From the NCBI RefSeq assembly GCF_023343835.1, contig NC_064444.1, forward strand, positions 5,943,219-6,007,218: a DNA stretch of 64,000 nt, in the 5' to 3' direction. This document shows, in pieces, positions 1-12,070 of the stretch (positions within the stretch are counted from its first letter, which is position 1; each line of letters starts with the position of its first letter). The notes beneath the pieces were generated by a model. The model had not been told where the DNA came from. It saw only the letters and a program-made list of their open reading frames with translations, and searched no databases. The DNA comes from Lagopus muta (taxonomy: Eukaryota > Chordata > Aves > Galliformes > Phasianidae). Position numbers and translations under genes: made by a program.

Positions 1-1319
1 AGGAGATGATTATCTTGTCTGCTTTCCTCAGGAGCTCACTACATCTTTTCTTCAGATATTTTTTCTAGCACGAGAAATATCTCATACTCTTAGACCCCTT
101 TCTTAGGTCTTAACCAAGTTGCTTTCTGAAGCCACATGTGTAATTTAAGATTTTCAGTGTTTAAAGACAGGAGGCTAGCATGTAGCTTCTGAATCCTTTC
201 ACGCCCCACAGGACAGAACAGCCTTTGTTGGTACACAAATTTCACAGTCTGAAGATGTTGATTTAGTTTTAAGACTGAAGATCCATAATACAGCTGTCCG
301 CATATGTGGCCATTCTTGGAGGAATTTTACTTAAGATTTATGAAAGCTTGACTGAACTAAAGATTTTCTGTAAGGCTTCTTTAAACTCAAATATATTTGC
401 ATAAAACTATTCCAGTAAAAATCTAGAGATTCAGTATCTGACTGGACTTCAAAGAAACAATCTACAAAGAATTTAGTTATGATTTCTGAACTGCTTGAAG
501 CAAGATTGCTTGTTGGAGGTCTTAGTTGGCAAACAAGGTGGGTTATGACTTCTGCACCATTCACAGGAGATGTGTCTTCCTTGCTCATGGCAGACTTTGA
601 CCTCAGCAGTAAGTGGCAGCTTGGTACTGCAGAACAAACTGAGTTTGTATCAACATATAATTTGTGCTTTGAAACACAAGCAGAACATCTGTTTTTTTTT
701 TACCTGATAGTTGCAGCATAACTGTTACAATTTTTGCAACACTTTGTTTTCTACAGTCTGTGAAAATGTGATATTCATTAACAAGTAGGGATGTTATAGC
801 TGTGAATAATCTTTCTTATTATAAGACATAAACTAGCAAACAGTAGAAAAAAGAGCCTGTGAGACAGGGAGGGCATGTGATCGTACTGCTCACTCAGGCT
901 TTTCATTGCTGACAGTATTTAGTCTTAATGAAATCATTTCAGTCCATTAGCTTTAGAAGGACATTTACTTCTAAAGTTTATGGTTTTATGCAGAAAGCAG
1001 TATGAAAGTCCATTTGAAATGGTATAATAATTTAAACCAATAAAGACTTTGTTAGTCAGTCTGTAACACTGAGGTTTCTGCAAGGATAAAATGGTGCATA
1101 TAGTGAATCTACCCAGAAAAAAAACATGGCAATCTATTAAAAGAAAAATAAGGTTTGGGCAGCTAGGAGATAGAACAGTATTCTTACACAGCTGTGTCAG
1201 TAGGCTCAAAGTAAAGACTTCTGCACTGAATTAAAACACACAGTATATTGTTATGTTTAAGTATATTAAAAAAATCATGATCTCAAGCTGTGTTTTCTTT
1301 CTGGAAAATGTTGAGAATT
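1..1319. other. Unique AT-rich DNA, no gene seen
   Basis: No repeat family, RNA gene or convincing exon is recognised. Open frames of 80-91 codons occur on both strands (331-588 minus, 479-721 plus, 934-1209 minus), but they overlap one another and show no domain or splice context. They are best read as chance. A pyrimidine-rich CAG near position 30 looks like a splice acceptor but has no partner donor that leaves a useful frame. Confidence 0.5.
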
Positions 1320-1750
1320 AGGCTGCCAGGAGCTGCAAGGGACAGCAGCTGCCTGAAGAACAAGGAGCCAAACACAGTAACAACAGGCAGGATAGGGGCC
1401 CCACTAGCCAGGGCTTAATCCTACAGTACCTCACTGATGAGGGCAAGGCAGGCCTGTGGATGGCAGCTCAGGTCAACAAAGAATCCAGATCACAGCTGAG
1501 GCTGTAGTCATGAGACAGGTCCACACTCAAGCCAAACAATGAATCTACAGGTCAGGTGAAGTGATCACCAGGCAGTCCTGAGCTTTCTGCAACCTGCTGG
1601 GGAGTATCTGCACTGTGTATCCTCAGTTCTAAGGGCTTTCATTAGTTCAGACCTGGAACATAGAAGCTGTTCTTTTTATTGGATTGCCAGCCAAGAGACA
1701 CAGCCGCATGGGAAACTTTTTTGCTGGAGGCAGGAATGTAGGGAGGTTTT
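1320..1750. other. GC-richer block of unknown origin
   Basis: This block is visibly richer in G and C than its surroundings. It carries many CAG/CTG-containing words such as GACAGCAGCTGCCTG and CAGGTCAGGTGAAGTG, and it has no long open frame. The sharp change in composition suggests an old inserted element, possibly retroviral or LTR-derived, but I cannot match it to a named family and see no clear terminal repeats. An unspliced piece of a non-coding transcript is an alternative. Confidence 0.3.
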
Positions 1751-1983
1751 TAATGCCTCCTACAACTTACCAGAACAGTGCAAACTTCAACACTGAAGCA
1801 GACTTATATGTGACACTTTACCTAGCTCCTTCTGAGTAATAATATACACAAAATAGAATTTCAAAACTGATATCTAAAGAAGAGAAATGAAAGAAAATAT
1901 TCAATAAATAATTTATGTGTCAACAAATTATTGTCAGTTCTAAATGTAATTTGTCCCCATGTATGATTTTTTTTTTTTTGCTT

Positions 1984-2162
1984 CACAGAATTGTAGGGGT
2001 TGGAAGGGACCTCCAGAGATCATCGAGTCCAACCCCCCTGCCAAAGCAGGTTCTCTACACCAGGTCACACAAGTAGGCATCCAGGCAGGTCTTGAACATC
2101 TCCAGAGAAGGAGACTCCATGACCTCCCTGGGCAGCCTGCTCCAGTGAAGTGTTCTTCTTTT
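1984..2162 (-). mobile_element. CR1 LINE 3' fragment, minus orientation
   Basis: The plus strand starts with CACAGAATTG and continues with GTTGGAAGGGACCTCCAGAG, then ATCATCGAGTCCAACC. This is the reverse complement of the CR1 3' end, so the element's 3' terminus is at 1984 and its 5' truncation is near 2150-2162. CR1 is the dominant bird non-LTR retrotransposon. It ends in short octamer repeats rather than poly(A) and is usually 5'-truncated, as here. The right edge, after TGCTCCAGTG, appears to skip consensus sequence and join at AGTGAAG, so a small internal deletion is likely. The 90-codon open frame starting at 1959 lies within and beside this element and is not a gene. Confidence 0.9.
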
Positions 2163-5100
2163 CCCTTGGTTTACTTCAGTACTGATTTGAAAGTGATGAA
2201 AAGCATTTCCCTCTTTTTGAGGTACACCTGATTCTCAGGTTTTGTGTGCAGATACTAATTTGTGTGTTTTACTGAACATCTCTTGACCTTATTGCGATCC
2301 AAAGAGAAGACAGCTCAGAGTTACAGGTTTCCTCTGACAAGTTTGTACTGTAATACAGGGACTGCCCTAAGATACCTTAGTCACAGTGATAACTTTGGGC
2401 CACATTCTAATTCCTTTATTTATTTGACATTACAGATGACTCCAGTTTTCTTAACATGTATACTCACTGAATATGCCTCTGTAACTGTGTATACAAGGAC
2501 TGTCTATCTAGCTATAGCTTGAAAATTTTATCTGAGGAACAATTTATCTGCCTTGTTGATGAGATGCAGTGTTAGATACCTAGAGGCTGACCAAGTTCTT
2601 CTCCTGTTCCAAAAGCTATAGAAAGCAAATAATTTTTACTTAACCTTTAAATGCTTCCATCTTCCTCCCCTCCCCCCCTTCCTTGTTTGGAAGGCTTAAA
2701 GAAGGAAAAAATTAAGCCATACTTTATACTGGTACAACTGTGAATGTAGTTAATTAGTATGATGAAAAAGTGATCCTAAAAATAATGATGGAAATGAAGT
2801 GTGGTTGGATAGATAATAATGCTTTTGCTGGCTGCATGTCAAACTCAAGTGCAAGATGTCTAGTCTGTAGTTTCCACCACTAAGCAACTTCTTCCCATAA
2901 TTGATGGCAAAACATTACAATTTTATCATTTTTCCAGTAAAATTAACTACAAACTGGGCTAGTACAAGATTAAGTACTAGTACAGCATTTACATGCTAGC
3001 CTTTATGCCCCAAAGGTCATTGTATTGTCTGCATAAAATGTCTGAATCATTCTTGAAAGAAGAGTAATGAACTAAAATGATCTTCACTGGAATTGTTTGC
3101 TTCCCTGGAGTGCAGGAGCTCTCAAGTCCTTAACCATAGTAGTGTACCAGATGGTAAGCAGCCAAGCCACAATAACAAGATGAGAATCTCTAATGTCAGC
3201 CTTGGCTCCAGTCTTACTTCCATTTGCAGTGTAGCAATAGATGTTCCGCTTCATTTTAGCTAAATGGTTTTATTTTCTATAGCAAATAAAATGTCTATGT
3301 TAGGATAGTAAGAACTGCCATCACTATACGCATAAAAATCTGGTTCCACTGAAATTGGTGGCAAGTCCACTTGACTTCAGCAGAACTGGGACTTCATTAT
3401 TTCACTGAAACATTACAATGTCAGATCACAGTAGTAGACTTCTGTGCTTCAGCATTCTGGATATTCATAGCCTCATTACTGACATTAGTTCTCATTGTGA
3501 ATGACAGTGTGTGAATGTTTGCTATATGGTTAGCCTTGTGTTTAATCATTTACAGTAAAAAAGAGTCAAAGAACTTTTAGGAGAGAAATAGTTCTTAAAC
3601 CTTAATCTGTGCAAGTAGCGTGGGGTTAGAATAATTTTTCCCTTGGATAAACCATACTGGAGAAGGCAAGCCTATACTTAGAGAAGAAACAAAATGAAAT
3701 TCATGTAGAAATATCACAGGAGCAGAGGTAGACTCCATTGCAGGCTGGTCTTGCTTCCTGCCAACCCAAACAGGAAGCACTGTGGTCATCTTGACATGGA
3801 GCTCACTCTCAGCTTGCTAACTCAGCAGAGAAAAGTGCATCCTCTGGCAACATGCACACTGGTGTCATGGAATCAGGCTGTGAAAAGTGTCCATTGTGTA
3901 TGTTGAAATGTTTTCAGAACACTAGATCTGTAGATAACAGAACTTACCTGCTCTAGTTTAGACAGTGCTCATGTCATGTGTAACGATGACATCCCACTGG
4001 TAAAACTGCCTGTTGTGAACGACTGTTGTTTTTCCTCTATGCCCATCAGCTGGTGTTGCTGTTTTCAGGCCCTGATAAAATGCTTTGCTTCTCTTTTACT
4101 GCAGAAATATATTCCTAAATCCTGACTCATACAGACAGATATTTAACTGCTGGTTCTTTAGTTTAAGCCAGGGAATCAGGTATAGTAGCATCAACATGCT
4201 CATAAAACCAAGGTGTTATTATCTGCAAGAAGGTCTATCTCTGCAAAGTTTTTTTTGTTGTTTTTGTATTAACCAGCAAAATCACAGCTTAACTCAATTT
4301 CTGAAGTGATGGGAAAACAAATTCTGCTTGCTGTACAAAATCTGAAATAGCTTAACTCTGAGCCATTTGGGAGTCACAGGGCTGGAATGACTGGGTCAGG
4401 AGAGTTGAGACAGTTCTGGTTTGGCATGGATGGAAAGAGAGAGGAAGATAAGGGACATTGAGATGTCTGAGTAAATAAGGAGGGCCAGACCTCAGCTGGA
4501 GCAAGTCTGAGAAGACACAGTAAATTCACTGAAATCTGCTCTGGTTTACACCAGGCCAGACAGTCCAGGATTTGACTGAGCTAAATTATATAGGGATTCT
4601 TTTAACATTTATTCCATTGCTAATTAGTTGATGTATTTAAATGACTGACTTTCACTTCTGAGGCTTTTTAAGAACTGATTTTTACCAAGAAACCACAGGA
4701 TTAAGGTCAACATTTTTTAGAATGTTTGGTGTCTGCTTTGTTCCACAGCTGTAGTTTTACTGGGAAAAGTCCTTTTTTTTTTTTTTAATCCTTGTCTATT
4801 CCTCATCTTGTTTGTAGGAAAACAGCATTTCATTACCATGTTGCAAGCTGTTCAGAACCTTACCCAGACATTGTTAAAGTACAGGAATGCTACCCAGAAT
4901 TCTACTCAGAACTCTGACTTAATAAATAGTGGTCAAAGTATAAAAAAAAAAAATGCTGAAACTTGGGCATAAGTCTAAGAGCTATGAACCCCAACAACCC
5001 ATAAATCAAAGGATAAGATCCCACAAAATGAAGAATTCATGAATAGCAAGCATGTCAGTTCACTCAGTAGCATGTTGGAAATGTGCCACCTCCTGCAACT

Positions 5101-5736
5101 CATAATCAAATCCACCTGAACTAGTAGCTTTTTACTTACATAAATTAGAAGTTAGCTTAGAGAAATCAAAAAGAAAAGATGCGCTACTCAAGAGAATAAA
5201 AAGACAAAGTTGTGTTTTTCCACAGACATTTCCTTTGCATTAAGTCTGTTTGCCTCCTTTTTGTATCCCCTTACCTACAGGGGAAGAGGTTACCTTTCTA
5301 TTATCAGAAACAGCAAGACATTTCTGATCTTGGAAGCTCTGCTGTGAGCTAGATGAATCTCAAATGGAGTGGTTTTCCATTACCTTTCTGGCCGCAAAAT
5401 GAGGAATTTTGAGGTGCAAGTTCAGAAGTGAACTTCATCTTTTCAATAACTCTTCTTTGTCAGATAAGAACATCTATGTAACCATAAGGGATACTTCCTA
5501 AAGTGTCAGTGATCCACTAATTTTTTTTCTTTCACTTGGTAATTGACACAAGTACAACCAGTTCCAGGCACCAGTGCATGTTTTCTTGGAACTTCATCTA
5601 TTTCTTTAGTTTCTAAGTGGCTGTTCATAAAAAGATAACTGTAGAGGAATATGTCTTGTGGCCCAACTTTATCATCAAGCAAAACAAGATGAAGTGCACT
5701 TAACATTATGTAGAAGAGATGCTGAGCACAACTCAT
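2163..5736. other. Unique AT-rich DNA, no gene seen
   Basis: No recognised repeat apart from short homopolymers (a T tract near 4770-4785 and an A tract near 4943-4953). A strong splice-acceptor-like site ends near 3114 (TTTGCTTCCCTGGAGTGCAG) and a GTAAGC donor lies about 38 nt later, but such short pseudo-exons are common by chance. Open frames here are under 90 codons and have no recognisable domain. Confidence 0.5.
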
Positions 5737-5796
5737 TCATGATGGTTGCACTAGATGATCTTATGGTCATTTCCAACCTTGTGATTCTATGATTCT
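5737..5796 (+). mobile_element. CR1 LINE extreme 3' tail, plus orientation
   Basis: The segment reads GATGATCTTATGGTCATTTC, then CAACCTTGTGATTCTATG and ATTCT. It matches the last ~55 nt of CR1, including the 3' octamer-type repeats (GATTCTAT repeated). Only the 3' end is present, which is typical of very early 5' truncation during target-primed reverse transcription. The left boundary is approximate. Confidence 0.85.
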
Positions 5797-6500
5797 AACC
5801 CATTCATAAAAGCTGCACATCTTCAGAGGAAGGCTGCCGTGCTGTTCTTTAAATTCATTGTCTCTTCCAAGTTCATTAATCAGTCCTCTGAAAAAATGCA
5901 GTTGCTAGCATTGTGTGTTGTTTGCTATTTTCAGACACAGAGTTTAGGCCATGCTAAAATCTCCCATTGTGACAGCAAAACATATGGAGTTGATACTGTG
6001 AGCTCTACAATCATATCATACTCCAAGAATTGGAAACTTCCAGCAATTGTCTCCATTAACCTATTCCTATTATTAAATGTTTCATATTAAATATGGAAAT
6101 ATGCTTTAGACGTTGAAGTCATAAAGAAGACAAGACAAAGCACGCAGTTCTTTATCAACTATCTGCTATAGCACTATTCAGCTCTACCTTGCTATATTTT
6201 ATGAGCACTTAGAAAGCTTCCTTTTGAGAACATACACAGAATAATAACTCCCTCTGGAGGCTTTCCAAATAATAAAAGCAGTAATACGTAGCAAGCTATT
6301 TTTAATGTTGTTGGTTGGTGTTTTTTTTTTTAGATCCCCTAGGATCTAAGATGGGGGAGATGAAAACAGTTATAGTAACTCCAGATCTGAAGTAACATTT
6401 CAACTGAACAAAAGATAAGTGATACACAGCCCATTTTAGCATTAGGAGGATCCGTGGCTGTCAGCTCTCTTGGAAAGTGTATAATCAATGGATATTAAGA
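5797..6500. other. Unique AT-rich DNA, no gene seen
   Basis: Spacer between a CR1 tail and the first LTR-like repeat. An 83-codon plus-strand frame (5839-6090) has no recognisable feature. A T-rich stretch lies near 6320-6333. Nothing else is seen. Confidence 0.5.
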
Positions 6501-6773
6501 TGTTATAATCACAAGAGAGTTAGGCAAAATAGACTAGGATAATAAGGAGAATAAATGGAAGGCTTACCTACAGAAAGCACCAGAAGAAGGGATCTCCAGA
6601 AGAGATCCTTCCCCACTGGTAGCCAGCTCTTCAATAGGTCTAGGAGGGGTGCAGCCTGGCTCCCCCCCTTCCGGCAGCACAGGTGAATTGCCTTCAGCTG
6701 TGCTCCTCTGGCTGACTCATGGCTCACCTCGGGTGATCAGAGGTTCAGGCCGTGACTCAGCAGTTCCCATACA
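6501..6773 (-). mobile_element. LTR-like repeat copy A (~273 bp), minus orientation
   Basis: First of three related ~265-273 bp elements in the window (the others are at 6882-7148 and 30586-30850). Read on the minus strand it begins TGTATGGGAACTGCTGAG and ends ...TATAACA, which fits the TG...CA ends of a retroviral LTR. It is the most diverged of the three: by eye about 70-75% identical to the others in the shared GAATTGCCTTCA(G/C)CTGTGCTC core. A splice-donor-like GTAG|GTAAGC lies at the position where the other copies have CAG|GTGAGC. No flanking target duplication or internal retroviral region was found, so it is probably an old solo LTR. The family is not identified. A small open frame at 6509-6727 is within it and is not a gene. 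Confidence 0.6.
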
Positions 6774-6881
6774 CTAATACATATGATATGAAAGATGATA
6801 CATGTAACAATCAGAAAGATCAATGCCATGGAAAGGTGATTGGCAAGAGGACAATTGTCAGAGACTATCACAATAGAAAGA

Positions 6882-7148
6882 TGTTACAAGGGAAGGAAAA
6901 ACGACTGCTCACCTGTGTCTGAAGATCTAGACTCACAGGGGAAGACTCCACAAAGGACAGAGCTCCAGAAAGAGACTCTTCTCCAGAGCCAGTCAGCCCT
7001 TAAATGAGGTCTAAGAGAGGTGCAGCCAGGCTGCGGCCCTTCTGCTCACACAGCTGAATTGCCTTCACCTGTGCTCCCAGGGCTGCCTGGGTCCTTTGCC
7101 CAGGTGCTCAATCAGTGGGTCAGGCCGTGGCTCTACAGTTACCATAGA
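6882..7148 (-). mobile_element. LTR-like repeat copy B (~267 bp), minus orientation
   Basis: On the minus strand it starts TCTATGGTAACTGTAGAG (a probable mutated TG start) and ends ...CTTGTAACA. It shares long exact stretches with copy C at 30.6 kb, such as CAGTCAGCCCTTAAATGAGG and CTCACACAGCTGAATTGCC. By eye the right half is about 90% identical to copy C. On the minus strand a TTTAAGGGC box could be the TATA-like element of the LTR promoter, and a donor-like ACAG|GTGAGC lies near the 3' end. It sits about 108 bp from copy A in the same orientation, but is closer to copy C than to A, so A and B are separate insertions or an old duplication rather than the pair of LTRs of one provirus. Confidence 0.65.
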
Positions 7149-10100
7149 GATAAAACAAAGTAAATTTGTATGAGCTGCTTTCTAGTAAACAAACAGATAA
7201 ACAGATAAACAAACAGCACCACCAGAAAAACACCTATGTCAAAGCAAACCTCATAGCAATTGAAAGTGGCTTGATCATACCAAATGCTGAATCTAAACCC
7301 AAGTAATTGCTTTCACTGCGTTGGGTTCTGCAGACATATATACCAATTGTAATTTATATTATTACATACTGTATATCATTTAAGAACAGTACACAACCTT
7401 GTGCTATTTTGTTAGAACGTGGTATCACTTTTTCTTGCAATTTTTATTTCAATTTCATAGTTCTGTTTTCTAGAGCAATGCTGCTGAGCTTGATTTGTTC
7501 AAGAGTAAATGCTTCAGAGAAACATTTCCTGAAGAAGAAATGTGCCTTTATTAAGGGATCAGTTTTGACTTAATGAAGTGGACAGGTTGGAGTAAATCTG
7601 AACTCAAATCTTAGTTCTGAATTTTTGTTGAAGGCGATTTTCATTTGTTCAGCAGTCCTTCACAAAGAATGATGGATGGCGACAATAAATACCTGTTGCA
7701 GTGGAACTGTCTCCTGCAGTTATTACTGCAGCCTGAAGTAGTAATATGTGTCATCCTCCAGTTCCTTGTATTCAAGGCCTCAGCAAATGGATTGATGTAG
7801 TTGGAAACCTTCCTAGGCCTATGACCGTTGCTACTCTCAGCTGAAAGTACTTCTGTTTTGCTTTCCAGAGCACTGCTAACTGGCTGTCAGGGGAATGATG
7901 TCCCTCTGCACAGTCTTCTTTCCCTGGTGTGTGGAACGTGGCTTTGTGCCATGGTAGGCCATATGTATGGCTTTGTGTACTGGTAGGAACGCATTTTATC
8001 TCACCACAGGGAAACAGCCCTACATCTGTCTGAGGCAAAGCAGGACAGCAGTCAATCTCTGAAAGCAGGATTGAGTCTTTGGGGAAGCATCAGAGGAAGG
8101 GCAAAAATCAAGACTGTCCTATGTTCCTTTATTTCCAAGCGTCAGAAAAGACAGAGAGAGAGGCAAAAAAATAAAAAAAAATAAAATAAAATCTTCCAAA
8201 ATCTTCCAGTCTGTGTAGTGGCATGTTAGGCTCAGATGAGGCAGGCCAAAAGCCTGCTTGGTTTCATTTGCTCTTATCCTCAATAGAACTACATTTCTTA
8301 CTCTTACCTCTTTGTATGTGGAAGACAAACCTGTTAACTTTATTTCTAAACTGCTATACAGGGTCACACTGCTAGCCATCTCTTTCCAGACCTGCACAAC
8401 TACACATATTCCAAGTGAACTTAAAATGATATCAGTATCATCAGAAGTAAAGATACAGAAATATATGAGTAAAACTGGAGTCTGCAGACCTGTCTGCTCT
8501 CCTCTGGACTAGTCTGTATATGAATACCTTGTGCTTTTAACCTCCTTAGTCTACCAGCTGTGTGATTCTGGTAGTGTAGGCTGTACTCCTGGGCAAACTG
8601 ACCTGTTGTCATGACTGTGCTCTGTCTGTGGTCTAATCTATCCTATCTCACTTCACAGTGTTTTCAAATGACAAATACAAAGGACCTCAGGTGAATTTCT
8701 TAGACCTGGGATTATTTCTATAAAAAGTTTGCATTCTGGCTGGTGACAGTGGGAAAAGGAACATATGGATATGAGTCCAGGCATCACTTTAGGCTACCAA
8801 AGTTATTCTTTGGTATCTCTTGGATCAAGTACATACAGAAATGTATACCATTTCACAGAACTCTTCCTTTCTATTCTGTTTTCTTTAGGATGTAACTTCC
8901 ATTTCATCCTCATGACATACATTTAGGATGTGATTTTTTTGCAGAGATCATAAAGCTTGAGAAGGTGCTTTGTCAGAGCAAATTCTTTGAGATGTATCTG
9001 GAGAACTCTTCTTAAAAGCCTTAGGTGAATTATATTCCAAATAAGAAGAGTGACCTAGTTTTGGTATGTGATATGGCAGTTTTCCTCAACTCTGACCGTA
9101 TTTCAGCAGCACTTAGCACTCTCACCTAACTGCTGCCCACAGGCTGTTTCCCACCACAGGAGTGCTCATTTTCAGTACAAAAATATTCTTAACAAAACAA
9201 CAGATTACCCACATTACCACTTTTTAATGAAGGAGACTCTCTCATGTAAAACAATCAGTGTAGATTCAGGTTTGGCTCAGAGGAAACTTACAGTGAAATA
9301 CTGAGTAGTAAAATGGTAGGTCAGAGATGCCAAAGGAAAGCAAATTGTTCATGCCTATCACATTTTATTCATGTAATTGAAGAGTTGCTCTGGTTTTATT
9401 TATTGCAGGGGCTGTTTACCCCACTGGCAAATGTCCATTCCAGGTCCCATCTGTGCTCATTTTCAGAGAGACTCATCATAGTTCTCATTTATGACCCTAA
9501 CTTGTATTTTCAGTTAAGTTTGGGCAACTAGTATATTCCGCTCCAGACACCTTTGGTAAAGATTTCTATGGCAGACAGGGTGGGCACTGGGACATTCATG
9601 CTGCTTTGGATGTCTTCACTAAAAGATTGTATGTTTACTCATGCATATGAATGTCAGACACAGGAATTTCAAGAAGCTTAAGTATCTCTTGAATAGACAA
9701 TAGAAGCATGGAAATGTGATGTGGGAGATGCAGTTACAGAGCTTTTCATAGAAGCCCTAAATTGTCATGGCAAACTGTCTAAATCTTTTCTGGCTTGAAA
9801 GCTTGTTCTACTTTTTAAGAAAGGACTAAATCAGTGGTTTTGTGACCAGTCCTCAAAAGTGCTGGGTACCTTCAGTTAGTAACTAAGGGCTCTTCTGTTC
9901 TCTGACTGTGTGCAAACTGTGCAGAAGTAAGTGAGACCAACTCTTAAACTGTGTCATCACTTCGTACCTGCACTCCTTCCAAAGTAACAAAAAGATGTGT
10001 CCACCTAATTTCACAAAGCTATTAACAAGGAATCTTCTGTTAGTGCTAATATTTTACATTTTTCTAACATCACCAGCCTGACCTAGATTATTGTAATAAG

Positions 10101-11750
10101 TGTGTTTTGAACATTAACATTCAGAAGACAAAAAAAAAAATAATGTTTATTATGAGTTGATGAATCAGCTATTATTTAACTTACAGAACAGCTGCAAAAA
10201 TAGTTACTTAGATATGTTGAATGGCTATGTCTAATGAAAGTGAATTTCCAGTGACAGCTACATTCTGAATTCATTCTTACATTCTTATTTGTCAAGTAAT
10301 AACCAGGGCTTTGAAAGTCTAGAACAACGTTAAAAGGAACCATCTTGTGAAAGCTATTTTTGAAGAGTAAATTTTGTTCAAAATCATTTGGTGGGAAACG
10401 AAGGGTTGGGTTTTTTTTTGCTTCTACTGCAGACATGCATGCATTATTAAGTGACAGAAGGACAAAAATAGGTTAAATTATTGTCCACTTGATGACTAAT
10501 GCTATATACATTGATGAATGATACAAATGCAAGAAAAATAGTAGGGTTTTATTTATTTATTGGGAAGAAAGCAAAATAGTCACAGAAAAGTATTTGCACA
10601 ATAACAAAATGAGGAAAAAAATGGATAGTTGGTGATTTGTAGAACATTTCCCATGTTGTCAAAAGACATGGGTCATGGCCTCAAACATTAATAAGCATTC
10701 TGTGTCCTTGCTCCACACCAGCTGGCACGCAAGCTCTTCTGTTACTTCTTTCTCCTATGTTCAGTAAGATAATGTCACAATAAAATACAATAATTCTGTG
10801 TCTTATTGAGAATCACCAGGTGAATAGAATGCTGAATGTATTCTGAATTGTGTTCTTGGAGAGATGATCAGAGTGTCAAAGGGGCAGAAAAGAATTGTGT
10901 TGGGGAAGATGTCTTGGGAATTAGGATAAGAAAATGTCACCAGCTGCAGATAATGCAAGTGGAAGAAGGGAGGATGAATGTGGGCTATGTAGACCATTTG
11001 TGGGAGAGGAGATAGTATGAAATCAAAGCCTTATATAGATTCAGTATATGGCTATCCTGGTGAATTCTCATAACTGGAGTATTTTCATCTCTTATCGTCT
11101 TTTTTTTTCCTCCTTATCGATAATTCATAGACTAGAAAACTTTGCTAATAATCATAGAATCTTTCCACTGAATTCAGCGGATGTAGAATTATCTGCACAT
11201 ATTTAGTTTGTAAGTACTGCAGTGCTATGATGAATTAAATAGTTTTCAGTCTAAGCTGACTGATGTTGAGCCATTTCATCGTGTTCTGTGATCATTGTAT
11301 GTTTATAGATAGAGTGATTAAATGGACTGTCTTCTGCTTTTGAGACTTTCATTCAGTGCCTTATTATGGAATCTATCTATTTTTCTCAATCCATGATGTT
11401 CTTTTCAAACATTATATTTTCCATTTCCCCTTATGGCATTTTTATGTTTGAACTCCTTGTTTTTTAACAGTTTATATTAAATGTGAATCTGTTGCTTCAT
11501 AAAAATTATGTCTTTACATAATTAAGCATGGTGTCCTAAGTGACATTTACATCAGCATTAATGCTGAGCACTTGCCATCCTGATTGTCAGCATCAGACAC
11601 TAAAGGGACTCCAAAGCACATAATTTCTGTGCAGCCTTTATGTGCTCAGCAATATGTCACAAGGAATTTAATCAGAAGCTCAGTTTTCCAGTAACCACAC
11701 TTAAGGTAAACTCAGACTGAAGCAGGTTTGGATTGTAATTCTAGTAACTC
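7149..11750. other. Unique AT-rich DNA, no gene seen
   Basis: Mostly featureless. An AAACAGATAAACAGATAAAC-type short repeat lies at about 7186-7217, an A/T-rich low-complexity stretch at about 8166-8193, and an A tract at 10131-10141. Overlapping open frames of 60-92 codons on both strands (for example 7307-7573, 7772-8038 and 8119-8397) show no domain or splice support. Confidence 0.5.
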
Positions 11751-12070
11751 AGAATCACAGAATTGTAGGTTTTAGAAGGGATCTCTGGAAATCATCTAGT
11801 CCAACCCCTGCTAAAGCAGGTTGCCTACAGGAAGTTGCACAGGAAAGCTTCCAGATGGTGTTTGAACATCTCCAGAGAAGAAGACTCCACAACCTCTCTT
11901 GTAGCTGTTCCAGTGCTCTGTCAAAGTGAAGAAGTTGTTCACTCATTTTCAGGTGACGCTTCCTGTGTCTGTGCCTGTTGCCCCTTGTCCTGTTTCTGGG
12001 CCCTGCTGGAAAGAACCTGCCCCCACCCATTTGCCACCTACTTGCCACACTCCCTCTCAATTCCAGCATA
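11751..12070 (-). mobile_element. CR1 LINE 3' fragment, minus orientation
   Basis: Starts AGAATCACAGAATTGTAGG on the plus strand (the reverse complement of the CR1 terminus) and continues with ATCATCTAGTCCAACCCC and the CCTGTTGCCCCTTGTCCTGT block that is typical of the CR1 3' part in reverse complement. It retains about 320 nt. The right edge, after ACTCCCTCTC, is uncertain. The 119-codon minus-strand frame and the 79-codon plus-strand frame here both come from CR1 sequence and should not be called as genes. Confidence 0.9.

Noticed and set aside
6501-7148. A and B as the two LTRs of one small provirus
   Set aside because: Only about 108 bp lie between them, and they differ more from each other than B does from the distant copy C.
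10179-10205. Minus-strand acceptor TATTTTTGCAG followed by a GTAAGT donor
   Set aside because: They would bound an exon of only ~7 nt. Most likely chance proximity of splice-like words.
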